From the NCBI GenBank assembly GCA_963656345.1, contig CAVKHY010000124.1, positions 1 to 5,565 of the forward strand: 5,565 nucleotides of DNA, given 5' to 3'. Of the stretch, positions 1 through 5,565 are shown piece after piece (the stretch's first letter is position 1; each line of letters starts with the position of its first letter). Source of the stretch: CAKUFA01 sp963656345 (GTDB taxonomy: Bacteria > Bacillota > Clostridia > Christensenellales > Aristaeellaceae). The notes beneath the pieces are model-generated. The model worked only from the letters and a program-made list of their open reading frames with translations, made no database searches and was not told the DNA's origin. Made by a program: the position numbers and the translations under genes.

Positions 1-23
1 GCTTCTATCTGCTGCGTGGATAA
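1..23 (+). CDS. Possible 3' end of an upstream gene (very short)
   Basis: In the third frame the window opens with FYLLRG followed by a TAA at 21-23. A strong terminator hairpin begins about 15 bases later, which is where one is expected after a gene end. Six codons allow no assignment, and a chance stop is possible. The call rests mainly on the position of the terminator. Confidence 0.22.
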
Positions 24-37
24 AACCAAACTTCATA

Positions 38-79
38 GGGGACTGCTGCGAACCACTGGTTTTGCGGCGGTCCCTTTTT
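38..79 (+). terminator. Rho-independent terminator of the upstream gene
   Basis: The arm at 39-49 (GGGACTGCTGC) pairs with the arm at 64-74 (GCGGCGGTCCC) over 11 positions, including two G-U pairs. The interior 50-63 extends the stem (GAACC against GGTT/T, one bulged T) and leaves a three-base loop, ACT. Five T residues follow directly at 75-79. This is a textbook intrinsic terminator on the plus strand. It separates whatever lies upstream from the five-gene cluster. No T-box or riboswitch consensus was recognised around it. Confidence 0.82.
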
Positions 80-96
80 CTGCGTCAGGGGCGATA

Positions 97-125
97 TTGC
101 CTTTTTGCATCCGCTATGATAAACT
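97..125 (+). promoter_or_regulatory. Weak sigma-A-type promoter candidate for the cluster
   Basis: TTGCCT at 97-102 and TAAACT at 120-125 are 17 bases apart, and each matches four of six consensus positions. A better -10 hexamer on its own, TATGAT at 115-120, overlaps but has no -35 box at a proper distance. Either would start transcription roughly 40-45 bases before the ATG at 172. The site lies between the terminator and the first gene, where a promoter is needed, but the match is modest. Confidence 0.33.
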
Positions 126-152
126 TCAGAACGATGACCTTGTGTTGCTGCC

Positions 153-161
153 AAGAAGGAG
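153..161 (+). promoter_or_regulatory. Ribosome binding site that fixes the start at 172
   Basis: AAGAAGGAG lies 10 bases before the ATG at 172 and is a strong match to the anti-Shine-Dalgarno sequence. It rules out the longer reading frame that opens at the GTG at 16 and would run through the terminator. An in-frame GTG at 163 is too close to the site to be used. Confidence 0.8.
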
Positions 162-171
162 TGTGGCTGAA

Positions 172-927
172 ATGCTGAAGAAACGGTTGTTGGCTTTGCT
201 TATGCTTGTGATCATGCTGCTTGGAATGCAGCATGAGGCGCTTGCGGAAAAGAAGCCGTCGCCTACCATGACGCCGGCGCCCATTCAGGTGTCCGAAAGC
301 GTGCTGACACCGCCGGAGCAGATTCAACAGGTGCTGGACATTGCCTATAACGAGTGGCAGACGCTGAATGGTAAGACACTGTCCAAATGCAACAAGTATA
401 CCGAGTGGCGCGGCAAGGGCGTCAGCTTCGGCTGGTGCGGCGGATTCATTACCTGGTGTATGATGGAAGCCGGGATTCCCATGGAAACACTGGAAAACGT
501 GGAAGAAGCTCCGGTGGAAGGACTGTACCATGTGAAGGAAGCCAGCGTGGGTAAACTCCTCCGTGGATATCTGCGGAAGGATCGGATGACGCTGGTGCCG
601 CAAAAGGGTTATCTGCTGGTGTACGGCGTGCGGAAGAGTGCCAACAAAACGGTGCACATCGGTTTGGTGTACGATGTTGAGGCACTGGGAAACGGCAAGT
701 ACCGCATTACGACCATTGAAGGCAATATGTCCAACCGGGTGAAAATGTACATTCACGACTATGATATGAATGCGGAAGAACGGGGACTGAACCTGTCCGT
801 GGTACCGGAGGATGAACGCACGCTGGAGGCAAGCAACTGCCTGGATTACAAAATTCCCAAGAGTGACGGCAAGCCATTTTATGTGAATTGCTTCCTGATG
901 CCATGGCTGCCGGAAGACGCACAGTAA
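172..927 (+). CDS. Secreted CHAP/NlpC-P60-like domain protein
   Basis: This 251-residue protein is probably exported and probably hydrolyses peptide bonds in peptidoglycan or a similar substrate. A signal peptide is clear: a basic start (KKR at 3-5), a hydrophobic core from about 6 to 19 and an ALA cleavage motif ending near residue 25. A short Pro/Thr-rich spacer (about 29-37) follows. The domain covers about 50-210. FGWCGGFITWC places the likely nucleophile at Cys89; VHIGLV gives His162, and IEGN gives the third polar position at Glu183/Asn185. This Cys...His...E-G-N order is typical of CHAP amidases/endopeptidases. Other cysteines are 73, 96, 223 and 240. No cell-wall binding repeats, sortase motif or lipobox are visible. 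It is first in the cluster, and the next gene starts 10 bases after its stop. The fold call is fairly firm; substrate and biological role are unknown. Confidence 0.85.
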   Translation: MLKKRLLALLMLVIMLLGMQHEALAEKKPSPTMTPAPIQVSESVLTPPEQIQQVLDIAYNEWQTLNGKTLSKCNKYTEWRGKGVSFGWCGGFITWCMMEAGIPMETLENVEEAPVEGLYHVKEASVGKLLRGYLRKDRMTLVPQKGYLLVYGVRKSANKTVHIGLVYDVEALGNGKYRITTIEGNMSNRVKMYIHDYDMNAEERGLNLSVVPEDERTLEASNCLDYKIPKSDGKPFYVNCFLMPWLPEDAQ

Positions 928-937
928 GGAGAAGACG

Positions 938-1816
938 ATGCAGCACTTATATACGGAACATGCTTTGCGGAAAGTTTGTGAGCCGGCTCCCCTTTGGATG
1001 ATTACAGCGCCGGAAAAGACCTTGGGGCTTGTGCCCGGCAGTGTGCCGGAGGCAAATATGCCTACGGTGTATGAAAAGCCTGTGACCTGTGCCGGTGCGG
1101 TGCGGTTCGTCTTCGGCGGCAGTGACGGAAGCATCCGGGCTTGGCTGGATGGAGCATTGCTGGGAGAAAGCGAAGCAGGATGTCCTTTCGATGCTTATCG
1201 GCAGGATCTGCCCTATCAGACCCATTTGCTGAAGATGGAGCTTGGGGCAGGGGTAAAAACCGTTGCTCCGGTTACCTTGGAGCAGCTTGGCGGCGCACTG
1301 ATTTCCGATATGAAAACGGAAGTCGCAAAACAAGGGAAAACTTTCCTTGTCAAGCTGACCGTGAAGGTTCGCAGCCTTGCGGATGCGGAACAAACGGTGC
1401 AGGTGGAAGCGAAAGCAGGAGATGCCGCCATGCACTGGAAGAAGAAGGCACTTGCACCCGGAGAAGAAATTTCCCTGACCGGAACGCTGCCTCTGCCCGG
1501 AAGCAAAGCCTGGACAATCGATCATCCTGAACAGGCCACGGTGGAAACGGTATTGTGGTGCGATGGAGAACCTATTGACGACCTTCGCACACGGCTTTGC
1601 CTGCGTACGGTAGAAGTTGCAGGAGATAGCCTGATACTGAATGGCACTGAACAGCCGCTGCGGACAGTGACCATGAAGCAAGGCCTTGCCTTGGACGATG
1701 TGTGTTGCCTGCTTCGAAACGCAAAGCAGCAAGGATGCAATGCGGTGCAAGGTATCGGCCACGATCTGCGATGCAGGGATCTTTGTGATCAAATGGGATT
1801 AGTCGTTCTTGATTGA
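938..1816 (+). CDS. GH2-like protein lacking the catalytic barrel (truncated beta-galactosidase relative)
   Basis: This 292-residue protein has no signal peptide. The start is supported by AAGGAG at 926-931, which overlaps the previous gene's stop. It reads like the front part of a glycoside hydrolase family 2 enzyme. The jelly-roll sugar-binding domain (about 30-110) contains VRFVFGGSDGSIRAWLDGALLGESEAG in two halves, close to the family's FGGVDYRAEVWLNG pattern. An Ig-like domain follows (about 120-225). The barrel entrance is marked by LNGTEQPLR (234-242), NAVQ (268-271) and DLCDQMGLVVLD (281-292), where the protein ends. Family members continue for several hundred residues with the catalytic acid/base and nucleophile glutamates, all absent here. 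The conserved Arg of NAVR is Gln271. No remnant of the barrel is visible downstream. It may be a decaying gene or a non-catalytic protein under selection; the frame is open and the Shine-Dalgarno site good, so it is called as a CDS. Confidence 0.8.
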   Translation: MQHLYTEHALRKVCEPAPLWMITAPEKTLGLVPGSVPEANMPTVYEKPVTCAGAVRFVFGGSDGSIRAWLDGALLGESEAGCPFDAYRQDLPYQTHLLKMELGAGVKTVAPVTLEQLGGALISDMKTEVAKQGKTFLVKLTVKVRSLADAEQTVQVEAKAGDAAMHWKKKALAPGEEISLTGTLPLPGSKAWTIDHPEQATVETVLWCDGEPIDDLRTRLCLRTVEVAGDSLILNGTEQPLRTVTMKQGLALDDVCCLLRNAKQQGCNAVQGIGHDLRCRDLCDQMGLVVLD

Positions 1817-1845
1817 AACTTGCCACCGATGCAAGCAAACGATGA

Positions 1846-1853
1846 AGAAAGGA
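1846..1853 (+). promoter_or_regulatory. Ribosome binding site favouring a GTG start at 1865
   Basis: AGAAAGGA matches eight consecutive bases of the extended anti-Shine-Dalgarno complement and sits 11 bases before an in-frame GTG at 1865. No comparable site precedes the alternative in-frame TTG at 1820 or ATG at 1829. The inferred start gives a protein beginning VERPIYAMLEAA, which fits the usual N-terminus of this decarboxylase family. Confidence 0.6.
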
Positions 1854-1864
1854 AAACGCAGCAG

Positions 1865-3226
1865 GTGGAGAGACCAATTTATGCAATGCTGGAGGCGGCA
1901 GCCAAGGTACAGCGTGTGCACATGCCGGGGCATAAGGGACATGCGCCCTTTGGTGCGACGGACCTGTATCGCTTGGATACCACGGAGCTGCCTTCCACAG
2001 ATGATTTGTATGTGCCGGAACGAGGCATTGCGGAGGCGGAACGCCTTTATGCCAAAGCCGCCGGTGCAGGAACGACCCTGCTGCTGCACAACGGTTCCAC
2101 GGCAGGGATTCATGTGATGCTCCAAATGTGGGCACGGGAAGGGGACACAGTGCTGCTGCCCCGGAATGCCCATTTATCTGCCATGAATGCCTGCATTATC
2201 GGTGGACTGCGTCCAGCGTGGATCCAGGTGACTCGCCGGCAGGATGGCTACTGCTATCTTCGCCCGGAGGATGTGCTGCAGGCCATTTACCGGCATCCTG
2301 AGGCGAAAACACTGCTGCTGACACGGCCGGATTATTACGGCGGATGCATGCCGCTGAAGGAAATCATCGCCGCTGCGCATGAAGCAGGCATAAGGGTGGC
2401 TGTGGATGAAGCCCACGGTGCTCACCTGCCATGGATGGAGGGTGAACCGCAATCTGCCGGCGTTTGCGGGGCAGATGCGTGGGTGCAGTCAGTTCATAAA
2501 ACCCTGCCAGGGCTGACCGGCTCGGCAGTGCTTCACCTGAAAGACCCGAAAGAAGGGGAAAGAGCTCTTCAACTGCTGCGAAGAGAACAAACATCTTCCC
2601 CTAGCTTTTTACTGATGATGTCTATTGATGATGCCAGAGCCTGGATGGAAGCGGAAGGGAAAACGCAGCTAGCAGCAACCGTTGTGGCGGCCGAAGCCCT
2701 GCGCGCACGGCTTCGGGAAACGCCCTACCGGGATGCCCATGCCCTGTGGCAGGCAATCGAGATGCAGTTTGATCCTACTCGGCTGGTGATTGATGCGCCG
2801 GAGAGTGGTGAGCGGCTGGCACAGCGGCTGCGAATGCAGGGCATTGAGGTGGAAATGCATGATCCTTGGCGTGTGGTAATGATCCTGACTTGCATGGACA
2901 ACCCTGAAGAGATACGGCACATCGGGGATGTGCTTACCCGATTGGCGGCAGAGCCTCCTGTCTGCCATCTGCCCATGGAAGAAAATGTAGCGTTGCCCCA
3001 ACAGGTGATGACACCGAGACAAGCCATCATGGCAGAAACAAAGCGGCTGCCTATTCGGCAGGCTGTGCAGGAAATCGCAGCGGTGTCCGCAGGCTTGTAT
3101 CCGCCGGGGATTCCGCTGGTTTGTCCGGGGGAAAGAATCACAGGTGAAACAGCGGAGCAGCTCGCAAAGGCAGCCCCACAGCAGCGCTTCGGTACAGAAG
3201 GAGATACGATTTTATGTGTGAAATAA
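1865..3226 (+). CDS. Orn/Lys/Arg decarboxylase-family PLP enzyme (YaaO-like)
   Basis: From the GTG this is 453 residues, the short form of the family without the N-terminal wing domain of the large enterobacterial enzymes. Counting from that start: HMPGHKG (19-25); the ELPSTDDLY motif; HNGST (75-79), a likely phosphate-binding turn; RNAHLS (100-105), where His103 should stack on PLP; VDEAHGAH (180-187), with Asp181 for the pyridine nitrogen; and SVHKT, with Lys212 as the Schiff-base lysine. The C-terminal part has the family signature YPPGIPLVCPGE. The enzyme should be cytoplasmic and decarboxylate a basic amino acid, but family members have diverse substrates and this one cannot be chosen from sequence. 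The usual HKS is HLS here. The gene starts 48 bases after the GH2-like gene and overlaps the next by 13 bases. The same pairing with tmk is known in Bacillus. The start may instead be the ATG at 1829 (465 residues). Confidence 0.88.
   Translation: MERPIYAMLEAAAKVQRVHMPGHKGHAPFGATDLYRLDTTELPSTDDLYVPERGIAEAERLYAKAAGAGTTLLLHNGSTAGIHVMLQMWAREGDTVLLPRNAHLSAMNACIIGGLRPAWIQVTRRQDGYCYLRPEDVLQAIYRHPEAKTLLLTRPDYYGGCMPLKEIIAAAHEAGIRVAVDEAHGAHLPWMEGEPQSAGVCGADAWVQSVHKTLPGLTGSAVLHLKDPKEGERALQLLRREQTSSPSFLLMMSIDDARAWMEAEGKTQLAATVVAAEALRARLRETPYRDAHALWQAIEMQFDPTRLVIDAPESGERLAQRLRMQGIEVEMHDPWRVVMILTCMDNPEEIRHIGDVLTRLAAEPPVCHLPMEENVALPQQVMTPRQAIMAETKRLPIRQAVQEIAAVSAGLYPPGIPLVCPGERITGETAEQLAKAAPQQRFGTEGDTILCVK
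3196..3203 (+). promoter_or_regulatory. Ribosome binding site of the HAD-thymidylate kinase gene, inside the preceding gene
   Basis: AGAAGGAG lies 10 bases before the ATG at 3214 and within the last codons of the decarboxylase-family gene. Together with the 13-base overlap it indicates translational coupling of the two genes. It is the only strong site for the fused frame; no similar site lies before the kinase part near 3859-3885. Confidence 0.75.
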
Positions 3227-4494
3227 AGTGCGCAGTCTTTGATCTGGACGGCACATTGACCCAATCGGAAGAGGGCATTTTCAAGTGCACGCAATATGCC
3301 CTTCAGGAAATGCACTTGCCCCCTTTGGACGAGGCGACCCTGCGGAAGTTTATCGGTCCACCCCTGGGCTGGTCCTTTAGGGAATATTGCGGCATGTCCG
3401 ACGAGGAGGCGGAGGAGGCACTTCGGCTTTACCGGGTGCGATACAATGACGTTGGCTTGTTTGAAAACCGCGTTTATCCCGGCGTTCGCCGCCTGCTGCG
3501 GACGCTGAAGCAGCAGGGCTGGTACGTGGCCATGGCGACAGGCAAACCGGAAATCCCTGCAAAGCGGATCATGCAGTATTTTCGCCTGGACAGGTATTTT
3601 GATCGAATGGTAGGCACCGGGGAGCACATGGGGGCAGATAAAGAACAGCTGATCCGCACTGCCTTACCTGAAAAATGGGACACAGCATGGATGATCGGCG
3701 ATCGGAAATTTGATGTGGAGGGCGGCCGTGCCGTAGGCATTCACACACTTGGGGTTGGCTACGGCTATGGCACGGAAGCAGAATTAAAGGAAGCCGGGTG
3801 CGAAGCTTATGCGGAAACGGTGCAGGACGTAATCGATACCCTTTGCCCTGATGCCCCTGTGCCGGCGGGCTATTTCGTGTCCATGGAAGGGTTGGACGGT
3901 TCCGGCAAAACCACCCAAATTGATTTGCTGACGGAGGGACTGACTCGGTTCGGCTTTGAAGTGCAGCATAGCCGGGAGCCCGGCGGCTGTCCTGTTGCAG
4001 AAGAAATCCGCAAGGTTATTCTTGATCGCAACAACAAGGATATGGAAGCAGTGGCGGAGGCTTACCTGTATGCAGCATCCCGCGCCCAGCATGTGCGTCA
4101 GGTGATTCGTCCGGCACTATCCGCAGGCCGGTTGCTGCTGTGTGATCGGTTTGTGGATTCTTCCGTGGCCTACCAGGGCGGAGGAAGAAAGCTGGGAGTG
4201 GATCAGGTGCTGAACATCAACGCCTCGGCTGTGGACGGCACCCTGCCTACAGCCACGGTCTACCTGGAATTGGATCATGTAACGGCATTGATGCGGCGGT
4301 GCAAGGCAACAGAACCGGATCGCATCGAAATGGAAACGGAGCAGTTCCATGCGCGGGTGGAGCAGGCATACCATGCACTGATCGAACGGGATCCTAGCAG
4401 GTTTGTTGTGGTGGATGCTGCAAGGGACAAGGAAGCCATCGCAACGGATGTGCTGTCCGGCGTGCTGGATAAGCTGACGGAGGCAGAAGCATGA
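3214..4494 (+). CDS. tmk: Fused HAD phosphatase (5'-nucleotidase-like) and thymidylate kinase
   Basis: One uninterrupted 426-residue frame carries two whole enzymes. Residues 1-210 are a HAD subfamily IA phosphatase: motif I FDLDGTLT with Asp10 and Asp12, a helical cap with KFIGPPLGWSF, motif II Thr109 (ATGKP), motif III Lys143, and motif IV GDRKFD with Asp163 and Asp167. The GDRKFD and GYGYGTEAEL features resemble the HAD 5'-nucleotidase/phosphoglycolate phosphatase-like group. After a linker of about eight residues (CPDAPVPA, 211-218) comes thymidylate kinase, which phosphorylates dTMP to dTDP: P-loop GLDGSGKTT (226-234), REPGG (254-258), CDRFVDSSVAYQG (310-322) and a lid with basic residues in RRCKATEPDRIE (361-372). 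The basic lid and a P-loop without an added basic residue fit the Escherichia coli type. Both active sites look intact. Free thymidylate kinases are about 200-215 residues, so the second half is full length. The stop overlaps the next start by four bases. The phosphatase substrate is inferred only. Confidence 0.93.
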   Translation: MCEIKCAVFDLDGTLTQSEEGIFKCTQYALQEMHLPPLDEATLRKFIGPPLGWSFREYCGMSDEEAEEALRLYRVRYNDVGLFENRVYPGVRRLLRTLKQQGWYVAMATGKPEIPAKRIMQYFRLDRYFDRMVGTGEHMGADKEQLIRTALPEKWDTAWMIGDRKFDVEGGRAVGIHTLGVGYGYGTEAELKEAGCEAYAETVQDVIDTLCPDAPVPAGYFVSMEGLDGSGKTTQIDLLTEGLTRFGFEVQHSREPGGCPVAEEIRKVILDRNNKDMEAVAEAYLYAASRAQHVRQVIRPALSAGRLLLCDRFVDSSVAYQGGGRKLGVDQVLNINASAVDGTLPTATVYLELDHVTALMRRCKATEPDRIEMETEQFHARVEQAYHALIERDPSRFVVVDAARDKEAIATDVLSGVLDKLTEAEA

Positions 4495-5565
4495 AGGAAC
4501 GGGTTGTGGTCGGCATGTCCGGCGGCGTGGATTCCTCCGTAACCGCTTTGCTGCTGAAGGAACAAGGCTACGATGTGGTTGGCGTGTTCATGAAAAACTG
4601 GGAGGAGGAAGAGGGCGGCGCCTGCACGGCGGAAACGGATTGGCGTGATGTGCGGGATGTGTGCGATCTCATCGGCATTCCCTACTATTCGGTGAATTTT
4701 GCCAAGGAGTATTGGGATCGGGTCTTCAGCTACTTTCTGAGCGAATATAAGGCAGGACGCACCCCTAACCCGGATGTGTTATGCAACCGGGAAATTAAGT
4801 TTCGTGCTTTTCTTGACTTTGCCATGGAGCTGGGGGCATCACGAATGGCAACGGGACATTTTGTCCAAACGGACGGGGAAGGGCGGTTGCTGCGAGGCGT
4901 TGATCCGGGGAAAGATCAAAGCTACTTTCTCTATATGCTGAAGCGTGCGCAGCTGAAGAAGGCTCTTTTTCCTGTGGGCGGCATGACCAAGACGGAAGTG
5001 CGGGCTCATGCGGAAGCAAAAGGTCTGCCGGTGAGTAAAAAGAAGGATTCCACAGGAGTCTGCTTCATTGGCGAGCGGAATTTCAAGAAATTTCTGTCCG
5101 AATATCTGCCTGCCCAGCCGGGAGCCATGATAGACCCGGAAGGTCATGAAGTGGGGCGGCATGACGGACTCATGTATTATACTCTTGGCCAGCGCCGGGG
5201 ACTAGGCATTGGAGGATGCGGCGACGGCCGTTCCTGGTTTGTCATCGGGAAGAATTTGGAGAAGAATCAACTGCTGGTGGCGCAGGGGGAGGATCATCCC
5301 ATGCTGTACTCCACGCTTTGCCTAGGCACGGATGTGACCTGGATCGGCGATGCGCCCATTCGGGATGGAGAAACGCTGCACTGCACCTGCAAGTATCGTT
5401 ATCGGCAGGCAGATCAGGAAGTGGAAGCTACTTTGCAGGGCGATAAACTGTTGCTTCGTGCCCTTACGCCCCAGCGTGCGGTGACACCTGGGCAGTCCGC
5501 GGTGCTCTATCGGGGAGAAGAATGCCTCGGGGGAGCCATTGTGGAAAGTATTCTGGACGCAGGCA
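4491..5565 (+). CDS. mnmA: tRNA-specific 2-thiouridylase MnmA (3' end cut by window)
   Basis: MnmA uses ATP and sulfur passed from a cysteine desulfurase to put the 2-thio group on wobble uridine 34 of Lys, Glu and Gln tRNAs. The ATG overlaps the previous stop (ATGA), with GGAGG at 4479-4483 seven bases upstream. The PP-loop SGGVDSS is at 10-16 and adenylates the uridine. TPNPDVLCN gives the catalytic Cys98; GKDQSYFLY is at about 140-148; DSTGVCFIG gives the second catalytic Cys191. The C-terminal beta-barrel region includes YTLGQRRGLGIGG. The 358 visible codons end in CLGGAIVESILDAG, close to the usual family length of 355-375, so the stop should lie just past the window. All key residues are present and nothing suggests a defect. 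The desulfurase partner often found beside mnmA in Gram-positive bacteria is not in the window. Confidence 0.96.
   Translation, partial: MKERVVVGMSGGVDSSVTALLLKEQGYDVVGVFMKNWEEEEGGACTAETDWRDVRDVCDLIGIPYYSVNFAKEYWDRVFSYFLSEYKAGRTPNPDVLCNREIKFRAFLDFAMELGASRMATGHFVQTDGEGRLLRGVDPGKDQSYFLYMLKRAQLKKALFPVGGMTKTEVRAHAEAKGLPVSKKKDSTGVCFIGERNFKKFLSEYLPAQPGAMIDPEGHEVGRHDGLMYYTLGQRRGLGIGGCGDGRSWFVIGKNLEKNQLLVAQGEDHPMLYSTLCLGTDVTWIGDAPIRDGETLHCTCKYRYRQADQEVEATLQGDKLLLRALTPQRAVTPGQSAVLYRGEECLGGAIVESILDAG

Noticed and set aside
38..110. T-box or other riboswitch leader ending in a terminator
   Set aside because: The hairpin is strong, but no T-box antiterminator sequence, specifier loop or known riboswitch consensus is visible, and only 37 bases precede the hairpin in the window.
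16..171. N-terminal extension of the CHAP protein by 52 codons from a GTG
   Set aside because: The extension reads through the intrinsic terminator at 38-79 and the promoter candidate, hides the signal peptide, and lacks a ribosome binding site. The ATG at 172 has a strong one.
85..1134. Long minus-strand open frame of 349 codons
   Set aside because: It is antisense to the CHAP and GH2-like genes and crosses the boundary between them. Its translation is rich in His, Gln, Arg and Cys with no recognisable domain, as expected of a shadow frame.
947..1792. Minus-strand open frame of 281 codons opposite the GH2-like gene
   Set aside because: The plus strand there has recognisable GH2 domains and a good ribosome binding site. 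The minus-strand protein has no family motifs.
1800..2117. Frameshift continuation of the GH2 barrel after the stop at 1816
   Set aside because: The downstream frames encode the decarboxylase-family protein or its shadow, and none resembles the rest of a GH2 barrel. Truncation fits better than a simple frameshift.
2725..3627. Minus-strand open frame of 300 codons
   Set aside because: It spans the end of the decarboxylase-family gene and the start of the HAD domain, both with clear motifs on the plus strand.
3845..3885. Separate internal start for a free thymidylate kinase
   Set aside because: In-frame GTG and ATG codons exist near 3859-3883 but none has a Shine-Dalgarno site, and the HAD frame enters without a stop, so a fused protein is the simpler reading.

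Overview
The window suggests a moderately GC-rich Gram-positive bacterium, most likely an anaerobic member of the Clostridia. The reasons are strong AGAAGGAG-type Shine-Dalgarno sites before most genes, the pairing of a short Orn/Lys/Arg-decarboxylase-family gene with tmk (as in the yaaO-tmk arrangement of Bacillus), and a tightly packed, single-strand layout. The species cannot be named from this sequence.

Layout: bases 1-171 are non-coding apart from a possible 3' tip of an upstream gene. They hold a strong intrinsic terminator (about 38-79), a weak promoter candidate (97-125) and the ribosome binding site of the first gene. Five plus-strand genes follow with almost no space between them: (1) 172-927, a secreted protein with a CHAP/NlpC-P60-like Cys-His domain; (2) 938-1816, a cytoplasmic glycoside hydrolase family 2-like protein that stops early in the TIM barrel and so lacks the catalytic residues; (3) 1865-3226, a PLP-dependent fold-type-I decarboxylase-family protein; (4) 3214-4494, one reading frame joining a HAD phosphatase of the 5'-nucleotidase-like type to a complete thymidylate kinase; (5) 4491 to beyond the window end, the tRNA 2-thiouridylase MnmA, complete except for its last few residues.

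Genes 3-5 overlap or nearly overlap, and genes 1-2 are 10 bases apart, so all five may share one transcript starting after the terminator. The housekeeping part combines a PLP enzyme, dTMP phosphorylation and wobble-uridine thiolation. The first two genes are accessory: a probable peptidoglycan- or peptide-acting secreted enzyme and a decayed or repurposed sugar-hydrolase fragment. The most notable items are the HAD-thymidylate kinase fusion, which puts a probable nucleotidase and a nucleotide kinase in one chain, and the GH2-like protein without a catalytic centre. No CRISPR array, RNA gene, insertion sequence or long repeat was seen.
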